Below are positions 47,166 to 55,659 of a DNA stretch of 64,000 nucleotides, piece by piece. The notes below the pieces were generated by a model. It had not been told where the DNA came from, searched no databases, and was given only the letters and a program-made list of their open reading frames with translations. A program made the translations under genes and the position numbers. Source of the stretch: Chryseolinea lacunae (GTDB lineage Bacteria; Bacteroidota; Bacteroidia; Cytophagales; Cyclobacteriaceae); the NCBI RefSeq assembly GCF_016735595.1, contig NZ_JAERRB010000005.1, positions 248,001 to 312,000 of the forward strand, given 5' to 3'. The stretch's first letter is position 1; every line of letters starts with the position of its first letter.

Positions 47166-48473
47166 ATGAGCATTTTCAAGATCAAAGGCGGAAAAAAGCT
47201 GAAAGGCGAAATCATCCCGCAAGGCGCAAAAAACGAAGCGCTGCAAATTCTTAGTGCAACCCTGCTTTCACCCGAGCCGGTCACCATTCACAATGTGCCC
47301 AACATTGTAGACGTGAACAAACTCATTGAACTCATCGGCGACCTGGGCAGCAAGGTGGAGAAACTCGGACCTGAGTCCTATCGCTTCACCGCGGCTAACA
47401 TCAACGTGGCCTTTCTGGAATCAGACGAATACCGCAAGAAGGCCGCAGCCCTCCGGGGATCGGTGATGTTGCTCGGCCCCATCCTGGCCCGCTTTGGAAA
47501 AGCATCGATGCCCAAACCGGGTGGCGACAAAATCGGCAGAAGAAGGTTGGACACTCACTTTCTGGGCTTTCAGAAACTGGGCGCTAAATTCAACTTCGAC
47601 GCCGAAGAGCACCTCTTCCACATCGACGCTTCCGAACTGAAGGGCTGCTACATGCTTCTCGATGAAGCCTCGGTGACCGGCACCGCCAACATCGTGATGG
47701 CCGCCGTGCTGGCCAAAGGCACCACTACCATCTACTACGCCGCCTGCGAACCCTACCTGCAACAGCTCTGCCTCATGCTCAACCGCATGGGTGCAAAGAT
47801 CAGCGGCATCGGCTCGAACCTCCTCACCATCGAAGGCGTGACAGCGCTGAAAGGCACCGACCACACCCTTCTACCCGACATGATCGAGATCGGCAGTTTC
47901 ATTGGCCTCGCCGCCATGACGCAGTCGGAAATCACCATCAAGAATTGTCGCATCGACATGCTGGGCATCATCCCCGAAATGTTCCGCCGCCTCGGCATTA
48001 AAATGGAATTCCGCGGCGACGATATTCATATCCCTTCACAAGATCACTACGAACTTGAGACGTTCATCGACGGCTCCATCCTCACCGTGTCGGATGCTCC
48101 ATGGCCCGGCTTCACGCCCGACCTCATCAGCATCGTGCTGGTGGTGGCCACACAAGCAAAGGGCTCCGTGCTTATTCACCAGAAGATGTTCGAGAGCCGG
48201 TTGTTTTTTGTTGACAAGCTGATTGACATGGGGGCACAAATCATCCTGTGCGATCCCCATCGTGCCAACGTGATCGGCCTGGATCGCAAGCAACAACTCC
48301 GCGGCATCAAGATGTCGTCGCCCGACATACGTGCAGGCGTGGCGTTGCTCATCGCAGCATTGTCGGCCAGCGGCACCAGCGAAATATCCAATATCGACCA
48401 GATCGACCGCGGCTATCAAAACATCGATCAGCGGTTGAAAGCCCTGGGCGCGGATATCGAACGCATTGCGTAA
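47166..48473 (+). CDS. murA: UDP-N-acetylglucosamine 1-carboxyvinyltransferase with Asp at the fosfomycin-target position
   Basis: First committed step of peptidoglycan synthesis: transfer of enolpyruvate from PEP to UDP-GlcNAc. The 435-residue protein has PQGAKNEALQI at the N-terminus, RGSVMLLGPILARFG, and LDEASVTGTANIVMAA. The catalytic loop reads KPGGDKIGRRRLDTHF, so position 121 is Asp where E. coli has Cys115 (PGGC). Fosfomycin alkylates that Cys, and Asp variants are active and resistant (known for Mycobacterium and Chlamydia). The same PGGDKIGRRRLDTH is normal in Bacteroidota MurA as I recall it. Confidence 0.96.
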   Translation: MSIFKIKGGKKLKGEIIPQGAKNEALQILSATLLSPEPVTIHNVPNIVDVNKLIELIGDLGSKVEKLGPESYRFTAANINVAFLESDEYRKKAAALRGSVMLLGPILARFGKASMPKPGGDKIGRRRLDTHFLGFQKLGAKFNFDAEEHLFHIDASELKGCYMLLDEASVTGTANIVMAAVLAKGTTTIYYAACEPYLQQLCLMLNRMGAKISGIGSNLLTIEGVTALKGTDHTLLPDMIEIGSFIGLAAMTQSEITIKNCRIDMLGIIPEMFRRLGIKMEFRGDDIHIPSQDHYELETFIDGSILTVSDAPWPGFTPDLISIVLVVATQAKGSVLIHQKMFESRLFFVDKLIDMGAQIILCDPHRANVIGLDRKQQLRGIKMSSPDIRAGVALLIAALSASGTSEISNIDQIDRGYQNIDQRLKALGADIERIA

Positions 48474-48679
48474 AGGTTTTTGGATAACAGTCTGTTGACT
48501 GCTTCGACGTAAGCCTGCCATTTACTTCTTGTCACTTTGTCTTTGAATGTAAAGAGCTTCGACTTTAAAGTTCAATGCTATTGCATGAAGAAATTCCAGT
48601 GCGTTTTTTTATCACACTCATCTTCATCCAGTCGTATACCAAAGGCTACATGCAAGGGCCGTAAACCGGCCTTCAGTTT
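48474..48679. other. Intergenic region with possible coding remnant
   Basis: No intact gene. On the minus strand the frame of xth stays open after its stop (starting KLKAGLRPLHVAFGIR) and then breaks, with another coherent-looking segment (KVEALYIQRQSDKK) in a shifted frame. This may be the tail of a decayed gene or chance. Confidence 0.25.
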
Positions 48680-49453
48680 CTAAGCGGGGATTTCAATCTT
48701 CAGACCCACTGGGCAATGATCGGAACCCAGATATTGATCGTAGACCATAGCGTCTTTCACGTGATCCATGAGCGACTCGGTTACCAGAAAATAATCGATG
48801 CGCCAGCCCGTGTTCTTGGCGCGCGCGTTGGTCACATAATTCCAATACGTATACTTCACAGTCTCCGGATAAAACCTCCGGAACGTATCCACATAACCGG
48901 CTTCCAACAGGCGTGTGAAGCCGTCGATCTCGCGCTGCGTGTAGCCCGCAGACTTGTTGTAGTTTTCTTTGGGACGGGCAATGTCGATGGGCTGATGCGC
49001 CACATTAAAATCGCCACAGGTGATGACCGGCTTGCGGCGGTTCAGCCACAGCAAGTACTCACGGAACTCGCGATCCCACCGTTCGCGATAGTCGAGACGT
49101 GCCAGCCCTTCGCCGGAGTTTGGCGTGTAGACCGTGACGACAAAAAACGTGTTATACTCCGCCGTGATCACGCGGCCCTCCTGATCGTGCTCTTCCAACC
49201 CCATGTCGTAGGTCACTTGCAACGGTTCTTCTTTCGACAGGATGGCGGTGCCCGAATAGCCCTTGCGTGCCTTCGAAGAATTGACGTAGACATGATAGCC
49301 CGGCACCAGCTCCATAGACGAGCGCACTTCCTCTACGGCGGCCTTGGTTTCCTGGAAGCACAGAATGTCGGGGTCCATTTCCTTGATGTCTTTCAGGAAG
49401 TCTTTCTTGACGATCGACCGGATTCCATTCACATTCCAATTGACGAGGTGCAT
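48680..49453 (-). CDS. xth: Exodeoxyribonuclease III
   Basis: A Mg-dependent AP endonuclease and 3'-exonuclease for base excision repair. The 257 residues hold the full motif set: NWNVNGIRS at 5-13, FQETKA with the metal-binding Glu, GYSGTAILSKEEP, the catalytic CGDFNVAHQPID, and the C-terminal SDHCPVGL with the general-base His. Start and length are standard. It is monocistronic and leftward, facing murA. Confidence 0.96.
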   Translation of the reverse strand: MHLVNWNVNGIRSIVKKDFLKDIKEMDPDILCFQETKAAVEEVRSSMELVPGYHVYVNSSKARKGYSGTAILSKEEPLQVTYDMGLEEHDQEGRVITAEYNTFFVVTVYTPNSGEGLARLDYRERWDREFREYLLWLNRRKPVITCGDFNVAHQPIDIARPKENYNKSAGYTQREIDGFTRLLEAGYVDTFRRFYPETVKYTYWNYVTNARAKNTGWRIDYFLVTESLMDHVKDAMVYDQYLGSDHCPVGLKIEIPA

Positions 49454-49498
49454 AGCAGAAAGGGTAAAGCGGTTGGGTGTTACAGGCCGTAAAATAAA

Positions 49499-49524
49499 AA
49501 AAGTCCTGCTTCGGCAGGACTTTT
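49499..49524 (-). terminator. Intrinsic terminator with TTCG/CGAA tetraloop
   Basis: An 11-bp perfect stem (AAAAGTCCTGC with GCAGGACTTTT) on a TTCG loop. Read on the minus strand a T-run follows. It ends the small gene at 49547, just upstream of xth. Confidence 0.9.
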
Positions 49525-49546
49525 CAAATATTTTAAAGGAGAAAGA

Positions 49547-49699
49547 TTAAGCTTTCTTCGCTTTGAATTCTTCTTTGATTTTCTCCACATCCACGTTTTT
49601 GATGACGGGTTGGAAATTCTGATTTTTCAGCGACTGACGTCTTACTGCTGATTTCGCCTTATCTTTGCGGCCTTTTCTCTTAAGTCTGGTTACTGACAT
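49547..49699 (-). CDS. Small basic conserved protein (50 aa), Bacteroidota type
   Basis: A short leftward gene starting MSVTRLKRKGRKDKAKSAVR and ending KIKEEFKAKKA. About a third of its residues are Lys or Arg. Small proteins with a TRLKRKGR start followed by QPVIKNVDVE are familiar in Bacteroidota as hypothetical genes, and the composition suggests a ribosome or nucleic-acid associated peptide. It is backed by its own strong terminator and an A-rich leader (TTTAAAAGGAGCGC upstream on the + strand), both signs of a real, expressed gene. Confidence 0.75.
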   Translation of the reverse strand: MSVTRLKRKGRKDKAKSAVRRQSLKNQNFQPVIKNVDVEKIKEEFKAKKA

Positions 49700-49852
49700 G
49701 ATTGAAATTCTTTAAAAGGAGCGCAAAAATAACCCCTATTTCCGGTTTTGCAAAGGCCCGTCTTTCTTTTTTTGATGGAATATGGAAAAGGCACGAAAAA
49801 CTTTTTGCTCCGGCCTTGGCCTCAACCCCCGGCATTCATTGCCAAACCTGCT

Positions 49853-50185
49853 CTAAGCCGCTGAAATACGCTTGTTTTCGAGCTCAATCCGCATATTCAC
49901 TTTGGCCTTCAGGGCATCGAAGATCCGGAGAATGGTGCCGATGGTGACGTTGGTAGCGTTTTTCTCCAGTTTCGAGATTTGCGCTTTCTGAACGCCCACC
50001 AGCTTACCCAACTGTTCCTGGGTGAGGTGGCGTTGCAGCCGCGTGGTTTTAATCATTTCTCCCAGCAGCTCCAGCGTCAGTTCAAATTCGTATTCGTCGC
50101 GCTTTGCCGTGCCTCGCTTGCCGATCATTTCATCCTTGATCTGCTCAAGGGTGTAGGTTTTGATTTTTGGTTCTTTTGCCTTCAT
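49853..50185 (-). CDS. XRE/HigA-type helix-turn-helix antitoxin
   Basis: A 110-residue DNA-binding protein. The helix-turn-helix is LTQEQLGKLVGVQKAQISKLE near 54-74, preceded by an ELTLELLGEMIKTTR helix. It has the layout of antitoxins encoded downstream of Gp49-like HigB/RelE toxins. The upstream toxin gene in this window is broken (50145-50522), and the toxin frame runs into this start as in an intact operon. Antitoxins of this type repress their own promoter; a palindrome at 50559-50576 is the likely operator. The frame here is intact. Confidence 0.85.
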   Translation of the reverse strand: MKAKEPKIKTYTLEQIKDEMIGKRGTAKRDEYEFELTLELLGEMIKTTRLQRHLTQEQLGKLVGVQKAQISKLEKNATNVTIGTILRIFDALKAKVNMRIELENKRISAA

Positions 50186-50522
50186 TTGGTTTTGTATCTA
50201 GAAAGTAATGGTGCCTTAACTGATTTGCCCGCTCGATCTCCTGGCGCGAAACCTTGCCCTGTCTTTTTCATAAACCCGTGTGTCGCGATCACGAGCGTTT
50301 TGGTGTTTTCAACATCCCAGAAAGCCAGCATCCGGTATTGAATTCCCCTGATATAAAGTTCTGAATTCCCATATCTCGGACGTTAGCTTTTTGAAAGCGT
50401 TGGATCGTTCAAAAATCTCGCCTTGTCCAGATTGTATAGAATTTTCCGCCTCGCCTTCTCATTCAAGGGCCGATAAACGAACGGGCCTCCTCCAGAAAGA
50501 GAATTTCAAATTTTGCTTCCAT
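50145..50522 (-). pseudogene. RelE/HigB-like (Gp49-type) toxin gene broken by about four frameshifts
   Basis: Starting at ATG 50522, the minus strand reads MEAKFEILFLEEARSFIG, then a stop. Shifting frame four times rebuilds a normal toxin of about 110 residues: LNEKARRKILYNLDKARFL, FKKLTSEIWEFRTLYQG, IQYRMLAFWDVENTKTL, VIATHGFMKKTG and SRQEIERANQLRHHYF. The breaks lie near 50463-50470, 50387-50397, 50341-50350 and 50244-50262. Each is a one-base change and most are next to short homopolymers. The rebuilt protein matches the family signature (EIWEFRTLY, LAFWD, ATHGFMKKT). The last frame runs into the antitoxin start. A normal promoter and operator remain upstream. Confidence 0.82.
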
Positions 50523-50546
50523 ACACTATCCGGGCTAACGGTAAAA

Positions 50547-50554
50547 CAAAGATA
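50547..50554 (-). promoter_or_regulatory. -7 box (TATCTTTG) of the toxin-antitoxin operon
   Basis: Exact TAnnTTTG on the minus strand, 24 bases before the toxin ATG at 50522. The expected -33 region overlaps the inverted repeat at 50559-50576. Confidence 0.6.
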
Positions 50555-50558
50555 CAAA

Positions 50559-50576
50559 GTTTCCTTAAATGGAAAC
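50559..50576. promoter_or_regulatory. Palindromic operator candidate for the antitoxin
   Basis: Perfect 6-base arms GTTTCC and GGAAAC flank TTAAAT. The site lies just upstream of the -7 box of the toxin-antitoxin operon, where a bound HTH antitoxin would block polymerase. Assignment to this antitoxin is inference from position. Confidence 0.5.
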
Positions 50577-50658
50577 ATTCTCCACCCATTTTTTTCACCC
50601 AAAGTGCCCAACAATCCGCAAAACCCCACAAACACCTTCGAATCCTAAATTTCCTTTT

Positions 50659-50666
50659 TAGCTTTG
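50659..50666 (+). promoter_or_regulatory. Putative -7 box (TAGCTTTG) of hisS
   Basis: Exact TAnnTTTG with TTCG (one mismatch to TTTG) 18 bases upstream at 50637-50640. It lies only 10 bases before the ATG at 50677, implying a very short leader. Confidence 0.4.
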
Positions 50667-50676
50667 CCGCCATATT

Positions 50677-52044
50677 ATGGAAAAACCCACCTTACCCAAA
50701 GGCACACGCGATTTTGGTCCGGCCGTGATGGCCAAGCGTCAGTTCATTTTTGAAACCATCAAAGGCGTATTTCAAAAGTTCGGCTTCCAACCGCTCGAAA
50801 CTCCCGCCATGGAGAGCCTCTCCACCCTCACGGGAAAGTATGGCGAAGAAGGAGACCAGCTGCTGTTCAAAATTCTGAACTCAGGGGACTTTCTGAAAGA
50901 CGTCGATGCCGCTACACTCGAAAGCAAAAACTCGAAGCAGCTGTCGTTTGCCGTTTCCGAAAAAGGCCTTCGCTATGATTTAACGGTTCCGTTTGCCCGG
51001 TTTGTGGTCATGAACCGTCACGAAATTTCATTCCCGTTCAAACGCTATCAGATTCAACCGGTTTGGCGCGGCGACCGTCCGGCCAAAGCCCGCTATCGAG
51101 AATTCTACCAATGCGATGCCGACGTGGTGGGTACCGATTCGCTCATCTGCGAAGCAGAAATCATTCTTATGATCACCGACGTCTTCAAAGGACTGAACAT
51201 AACCGACTACACCATCAAGATCAACCACCGGGGCATCCTGTCGGGTATTGCAGAATCTATTCAGGCCAAGCAAAACGAAACCGCGTTGTTTGTGGCCATC
51301 GACAAGCTTGATAAAATTGGTGTCGACAAAGTGAAGGAAGAACTTCGCCCCAAAGGATTTTCGGAAGAAAACCTCACGGCCTTGTTCGACATCCTGAACG
51401 TGAAAGGCTCTACCACCAACAAGATTGCATTCCTCCAATCGCGCTTCGACACCAGCGAGAACGGACAGAAAGGATTGCGCGATCTCCAGGAAGTGTTCAC
51501 ATTACTAAAAAGCTACAACGCATCCGACAAACACGTAGAGTTCGACGTGTCGCTGGCCCGCGGCCTCAGCTACTACACAGGCTGCATCTTTGAAGTAAAG
51601 ATCAACCACGTGGGCATTGGCAGTGTGAGCGGCGGTGGTCGCTACGACAACCTCACGAAAGCCTTTGGCGATAAAGAAAATCTGTCGGGTGTTGGTTTTT
51701 CCTTTGGTGTGGACCGCATCTATGACGCTATGGAAGAATTGAGTCTCTTCTCCAAAGGAACACAGGCATCGTCTAAAGTTTTGGTCTGTCATTTTGATGA
51801 TGACAGCCGCTACTATGGCCTGGGTGTGTTGTCGGCATTGCGCGAAGAAGGCATTGCTTCCGAGATTTATCCCGACCAGGTGAAACTGAAAAAGCAACTG
51901 GACTTTGCCAACAAGAAAGCCATTCCCTATGCCATTGTGATCGGCCCCGAAGAAGCGGCATCCGGGCAACTTGCTTTCAAGGACATGGAAAAAGGTGAAC
52001 AACAAAAGCTCACCCTGGCACAAATTATTTCAACGTTAAAATAA
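50677..52044 (+). CDS. hisS: Histidyl-tRNA synthetase
   Basis: Class II synthetase charging tRNA-His. Residues 1-330 form the catalytic core, with motif 2 at VWRGDRPAKARYREFYQCD and the histidine-specific LARGLSYYTGCIFEV. GGGRYDNL follows, then the C-terminal anticodon-binding domain (about 360-455). The 455-residue length is typical. The start at ATG 50677 (MEKPTLPKGTRDF) matches the family, and a -7 box lies just before it. The histidine ammonia-lyase gene follows. Confidence 0.97.
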   Translation: MEKPTLPKGTRDFGPAVMAKRQFIFETIKGVFQKFGFQPLETPAMESLSTLTGKYGEEGDQLLFKILNSGDFLKDVDAATLESKNSKQLSFAVSEKGLRYDLTVPFARFVVMNRHEISFPFKRYQIQPVWRGDRPAKARYREFYQCDADVVGTDSLICEAEIILMITDVFKGLNITDYTIKINHRGILSGIAESIQAKQNETALFVAIDKLDKIGVDKVKEELRPKGFSEENLTALFDILNVKGSTTNKIAFLQSRFDTSENGQKGLRDLQEVFTLLKSYNASDKHVEFDVSLARGLSYYTGCIFEVKINHVGIGSVSGGGRYDNLTKAFGDKENLSGVGFSFGVDRIYDAMEELSLFSKGTQASSKVLVCHFDDDSRYYGLGVLSALREEGIASEIYPDQVKLKKQLDFANKKAIPYAIVIGPEEAASGQLAFKDMEKGEQQKLTLAQIISTLK

Positions 52045-52106
52045 GTCGTGGCGCCTTCGGCCTGGTGCGAAACCTTGACCTTGCAGCCGTGAAGACACAA
52101 GACGCT

Positions 52107-53597
52107 ATGGTGCACTACATATCCAGCAAACCCCTCACGCTCCAGGACCTCGCCCTGCTGCACGCCGGCAAATTGCCCGTGCAACTTTCGGACGAGGCCC
52201 GCGACAAAATTGTGCGCTGCCGCGAATACCTCGACCAGAAACTACAAAGCTCAACCCAATCCATCTACGGCATCAACACCGGCTTTGGGTCGCTCTACAA
52301 CAAAAACATTTCGGCCGACCAGCTCGAACAACTCCAGGAAAATCTCGTGATGTCGCACGCCTGCGGAACGGGCCCCGAAGTTCCGCCGGAGATCGTGAAG
52401 CTCATGATCTTTCTGAAAATACAATCGCTCGCCTATGGCTATTCCGGTGTGCAGCTTGAAACCGTGAACCGCCTGGCGGAGATGTTCAACAAAGACGTGC
52501 TGCCGGTGATTTATGAAATGGGTTCATTGGGCGCATCGGGCGACCTGGCACCGCTGGCACATTTAACACTCCCCATCATTGGCCTGGGCGAAGCGCATCA
52601 CGAAGGCAAACGACGCACGGGCGAAGAAATCGGCAAGGCCCTGCACTGGTCACCCCTCCGTCTTCAGGCAAAAGAAGGTTTGGCCATGTTGAACGGCACG
52701 CAATTCATGAGCGCCTATGGCGCATGGTGCACGCTGCATGCCCATCGGATTCTTAAGCTGGCCAACATCATTGGTGCGCTTTCGCTGGATGCGTTCGATG
52801 GCCGCATCGAGCCGTTTCTTCCGCAGGTGCACACCATTCGGCCCCACGCCGGACAAATGCGCGTGGCCGCAAAAGTGAAAGAACTGTTGCAGGGAAGCGA
52901 ACTCATTCTGCAGGCAAAGAAACATGTGCAGGACCCCTACTCCTTCCGTTGCATCCCACAGGTGCACGGCGCCAGTGCCGACACCATCGACTATGTGACC
53001 GGTGTGTTTCTGGTGGAAGTGAACAGCGTGACCGACAACCCCAACGTGTTTCCCGAAGAAGACACCATCATTTCGGCCGGCAATTTTCACGGCCAGCCAC
53101 TGGCCCTCGCGCTCGACTTTCTGGCCATTGCGTTGGCCGAACTGGGCAGCATTTCGGAGCGCAGAACCTACCAGCTCATCGCCGGATTGCGCGACCTGCC
53201 CAATTACCTTGTGGCCAATCCCGGTATCCATTCCGGACTGATGATACCGCAATACACCGCTGCTTCCCTCGTGAGCCAGAACAAACAACTCTGCTCGCCG
53301 GCTTCCGTCGACTCGATCGTGTCGTCGAACGGGCAGGAAGATCATGTGAGCATGGGCGCGAACGCAGCCACAAAAGCCTATCGCATCGTGAACAACCTGT
53401 ATTCCATTCTGGCCATCGAACTGCTCACTGCCGCACAGGCGCTGATGTTTAGACGACCTTTGAAAACTTCTCCTTATCTTGAAGATTTCGTGGATACTTT
53501 CCGAAAGACCGTGCCGTTTATAGAGGAAGACCGCGTATTGCATGACGACATTAAAAAAGCAGAAGAATTTCTGAAACACTGGGAGCCCGCTTCATGA
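52107..53597 (+). CDS. hutH: Histidine ammonia-lyase
   Basis: Deaminates histidine to urocanate, the first step of histidine degradation. The self-made MIO cofactor comes from Ala143-Ser144-Gly145 in GSLGASGDLAPLAH. Other landmarks are YGINTGFGSL near the N-terminus, QDPYSFRCIPQVHGA, and the SSNGQEDHVSMGANAA segment. The start at ATG 52107 (MVHYISSKPLTL) is preferred; a GTG at 52065 is in frame. hutU, hutI and hutG are not in the window. The stop overlaps the ATG of the next, secreted-protein gene. Confidence 0.95.
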   Translation: MVHYISSKPLTLQDLALLHAGKLPVQLSDEARDKIVRCREYLDQKLQSSTQSIYGINTGFGSLYNKNISADQLEQLQENLVMSHACGTGPEVPPEIVKLMIFLKIQSLAYGYSGVQLETVNRLAEMFNKDVLPVIYEMGSLGASGDLAPLAHLTLPIIGLGEAHHEGKRRTGEEIGKALHWSPLRLQAKEGLAMLNGTQFMSAYGAWCTLHAHRILKLANIIGALSLDAFDGRIEPFLPQVHTIRPHAGQMRVAAKVKELLQGSELILQAKKHVQDPYSFRCIPQVHGASADTIDYVTGVFLVEVNSVTDNPNVFPEEDTIISAGNFHGQPLALALDFLAIALAELGSISERRTYQLIAGLRDLPNYLVANPGIHSGLMIPQYTAASLVSQNKQLCSPASVDSIVSSNGQEDHVSMGANAATKAYRIVNNLYSILAIELLTAAQALMFRRPLKTSPYLEDFVDTFRKTVPFIEEDRVLHDDIKKAEEFLKHWEPAS

Positions 53598-55504
53598 ATT
53601 GTAAACCCGTCATACTTTTCCTGTTTCTGATCCTGGCTGCACTGACCCTCCAGGCACAGCCGCCCTATCAAAGCACAAACCCGAGTCCCCCGCGTTTTGA
53701 AGTTGACCAGGTGCGTGGATGCGCGCCGCTCACCGTCACCATCACCCAATTTTTGAACGGCTACCAATGCAACGGCACATCGCCGTGCGACATGGACTAT
53801 GAGGGCAACAACACGTTCGAATCGCTCAAGTTCAGCCACACCTACACAACACCGGGCAAGTACACCATGCGGGTGCTGTTTCAGGCGTCGGGCTTCGCCG
53901 AGATTCCCATCGAAGTCTATCCCAACATACAGCCGGAGTTCGACATCTACACGTGTGGCGGAAATCAGGTGCAGGTGAAGGTGACCGACACCAACTACAA
54001 TCAATACGTCATCAACTACAACGATGGCTCTCCGGATGTGATCGTGCCCTCGGGCAGCCTCGCCAAAGACAGTCACACCTTCGGATCTTCGGGTCCCAAG
54101 AACATTACCGTGCGCGGAAGATTTCTGAATGCCGACGACAACTGCAACGCCATGACCAAGCCGGTGGATGCCGTAAGTTCTCTTGCCCCACCCGCCATCA
54201 CAAAACTCACTGTGACGGCCAGCGACCAGATTCAACTCGACTTCGACAACAAGCCGAATGTGATCTACAAATTGATGATTGCCACCAACGGTGGCAACTT
54301 TCAGGCCTTGCAGAATGTATACAACACCACGTCGGTCACCGTTCCCAACGTGCGGACCGACGACAACTACTATTGTTTCCGCCTGGACGCATTCGATCCC
54401 TGCTTTAACACCACCGCCGCATCCAACACCATTTGCAGCGCCAATTTTGATCTGGTCACACAGAACAATGTGAACAAGTTGCTGTGGGCCACATCCTCTG
54501 CGGGCATTGCCAGCTTCGCCATCACAAAAAACGGTGTTATGGCCATCGGCATCGCCAACGCCGCCGCGGTTTCTTATGACGACACCAACGTGGTGTGTGG
54601 CACCGAGTATTGCTACGAACTGACGACGAGCTACATCAACGGCAGCACCAGCACTTCCCTGTTGAAATGTGGAAAAGCTTTCTCCACAAATATCCCTTCC
54701 GTTGTGACGGACATCTCCAGCGTGGTGAGCGACAACACTGTGAAGCTGCAATGGACACAAGACCCGCTGTTCACCGTCAAAGAATACACGATGGTGAAAT
54801 CCACCAACGGCAATTTCAGCACCATTGGCACAACGGCCACGCCAACGTTCACCGATGAAGCCTACGCTGCCGACGCGGCATCGTGTTATCGCATCACCTA
54901 CAAAGACGCCTGCGACAATGCCAGCCCGGCCAGCGTTGACGTGTGCCCGATTGTGCTTTCGGGCGCGTTGCAAAGCGACAACAGCATCAATCTCAACTGG
55001 ACGGACTACGCCGGATATGTGAACGGTGTGGCCAACTACCGCGTCGAGAAGTTTGACGATCAGGGCAACCTGCTTCAGACCTTCGACATGGGCACGGCCA
55101 TTACGTTGCTTGACAACAGCCAGGACCTCGTTAACCAGGTCTACGTGTATCGCGTCACGGGCATCGCCAACGACGGCGGCCTCATTTCATCGGTGTCCAA
55201 CACGATCACCATGATCAAAGAGCCCAACCTCTTTTACCCCACAGCCTTCACACCCGGCAACGACGGCCTGAACGATGTATTCAAAATCTTTGGTCAATAC
55301 ACAGCCAAGTTCGAATTCAAGATCTTCAACCGCTGGGGCGAACTGCTGTTCATCACCAGCGACTTCTCGCAGGGTTGGGACGGCACCTACAAGGGAAATC
55401 TGATGCCCGAAGGCACCTATGTGTTCCGCGCAAAAATCACCGACTTCATAGACCGAACCTCAGAACGCTCGGGCACTATTGTGCTGTTCAGGCGAAACAA
55501 GTAA
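53594..55504 (+). CDS. Secreted protein with PKD/Ig-like domains and T9SS type B sorting domain
   Basis: A 636-residue protein with signal peptide (to about residue 21, LTLQAQ). An N-terminal PKD-type region (about 30-110, VDQVRGCAPLTVTITQF, FSHTYTTPGKYTM) is followed by several fibronectin-like repeats. The C-terminal ~90 residues are the gliding-motility-associated domain, FYPTAFTPGNDGLNDVFKIFG, FKIFNRWGELLF, GWDGTYKGNLMPEGTYVF, which directs export by the type IX secretion system. It is a surface or secreted adhesin-like protein. Its ATG lies in the hutH stop (ATGA), an odd coupling for a secreted protein. Confidence 0.92.
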   Translation: MNCKPVILFLFLILAALTLQAQPPYQSTNPSPPRFEVDQVRGCAPLTVTITQFLNGYQCNGTSPCDMDYEGNNTFESLKFSHTYTTPGKYTMRVLFQASGFAEIPIEVYPNIQPEFDIYTCGGNQVQVKVTDTNYNQYVINYNDGSPDVIVPSGSLAKDSHTFGSSGPKNITVRGRFLNADDNCNAMTKPVDAVSSLAPPAITKLTVTASDQIQLDFDNKPNVIYKLMIATNGGNFQALQNVYNTTSVTVPNVRTDDNYYCFRLDAFDPCFNTTAASNTICSANFDLVTQNNVNKLLWATSSAGIASFAITKNGVMAIGIANAAAVSYDDTNVVCGTEYCYELTTSYINGSTSTSLLKCGKAFSTNIPSVVTDISSVVSDNTVKLQWTQDPLFTVKEYTMVKSTNGNFSTIGTTATPTFTDEAYAADAASCYRITYKDACDNASPASVDVCPIVLSGALQSDNSINLNWTDYAGYVNGVANYRVEKFDDQGNLLQTFDMGTAITLLDNSQDLVNQVYVYRVTGIANDGGLISSVSNTITMIKEPNLFYPTAFTPGNDGLNDVFKIFGQYTAKFEFKIFNRWGELLFITSDFSQGWDGTYKGNLMPEGTYVFRAKITDFIDRTSERSGTIVLFRRNK

Positions 55505-55659
55505 GGCACACGCTCAACAACGAGCGGGGCATTCTCCGAACCGAATGTTTCGGCGCCAGCAAAAACTATCCGTCAACATCTTTACCTTTGCCCCGTGAGG
55601 AACAGCCTTGCGCTGCTTTTTCAAGAAACAAAATACACCAACCGAAACAAGCGACCTAT

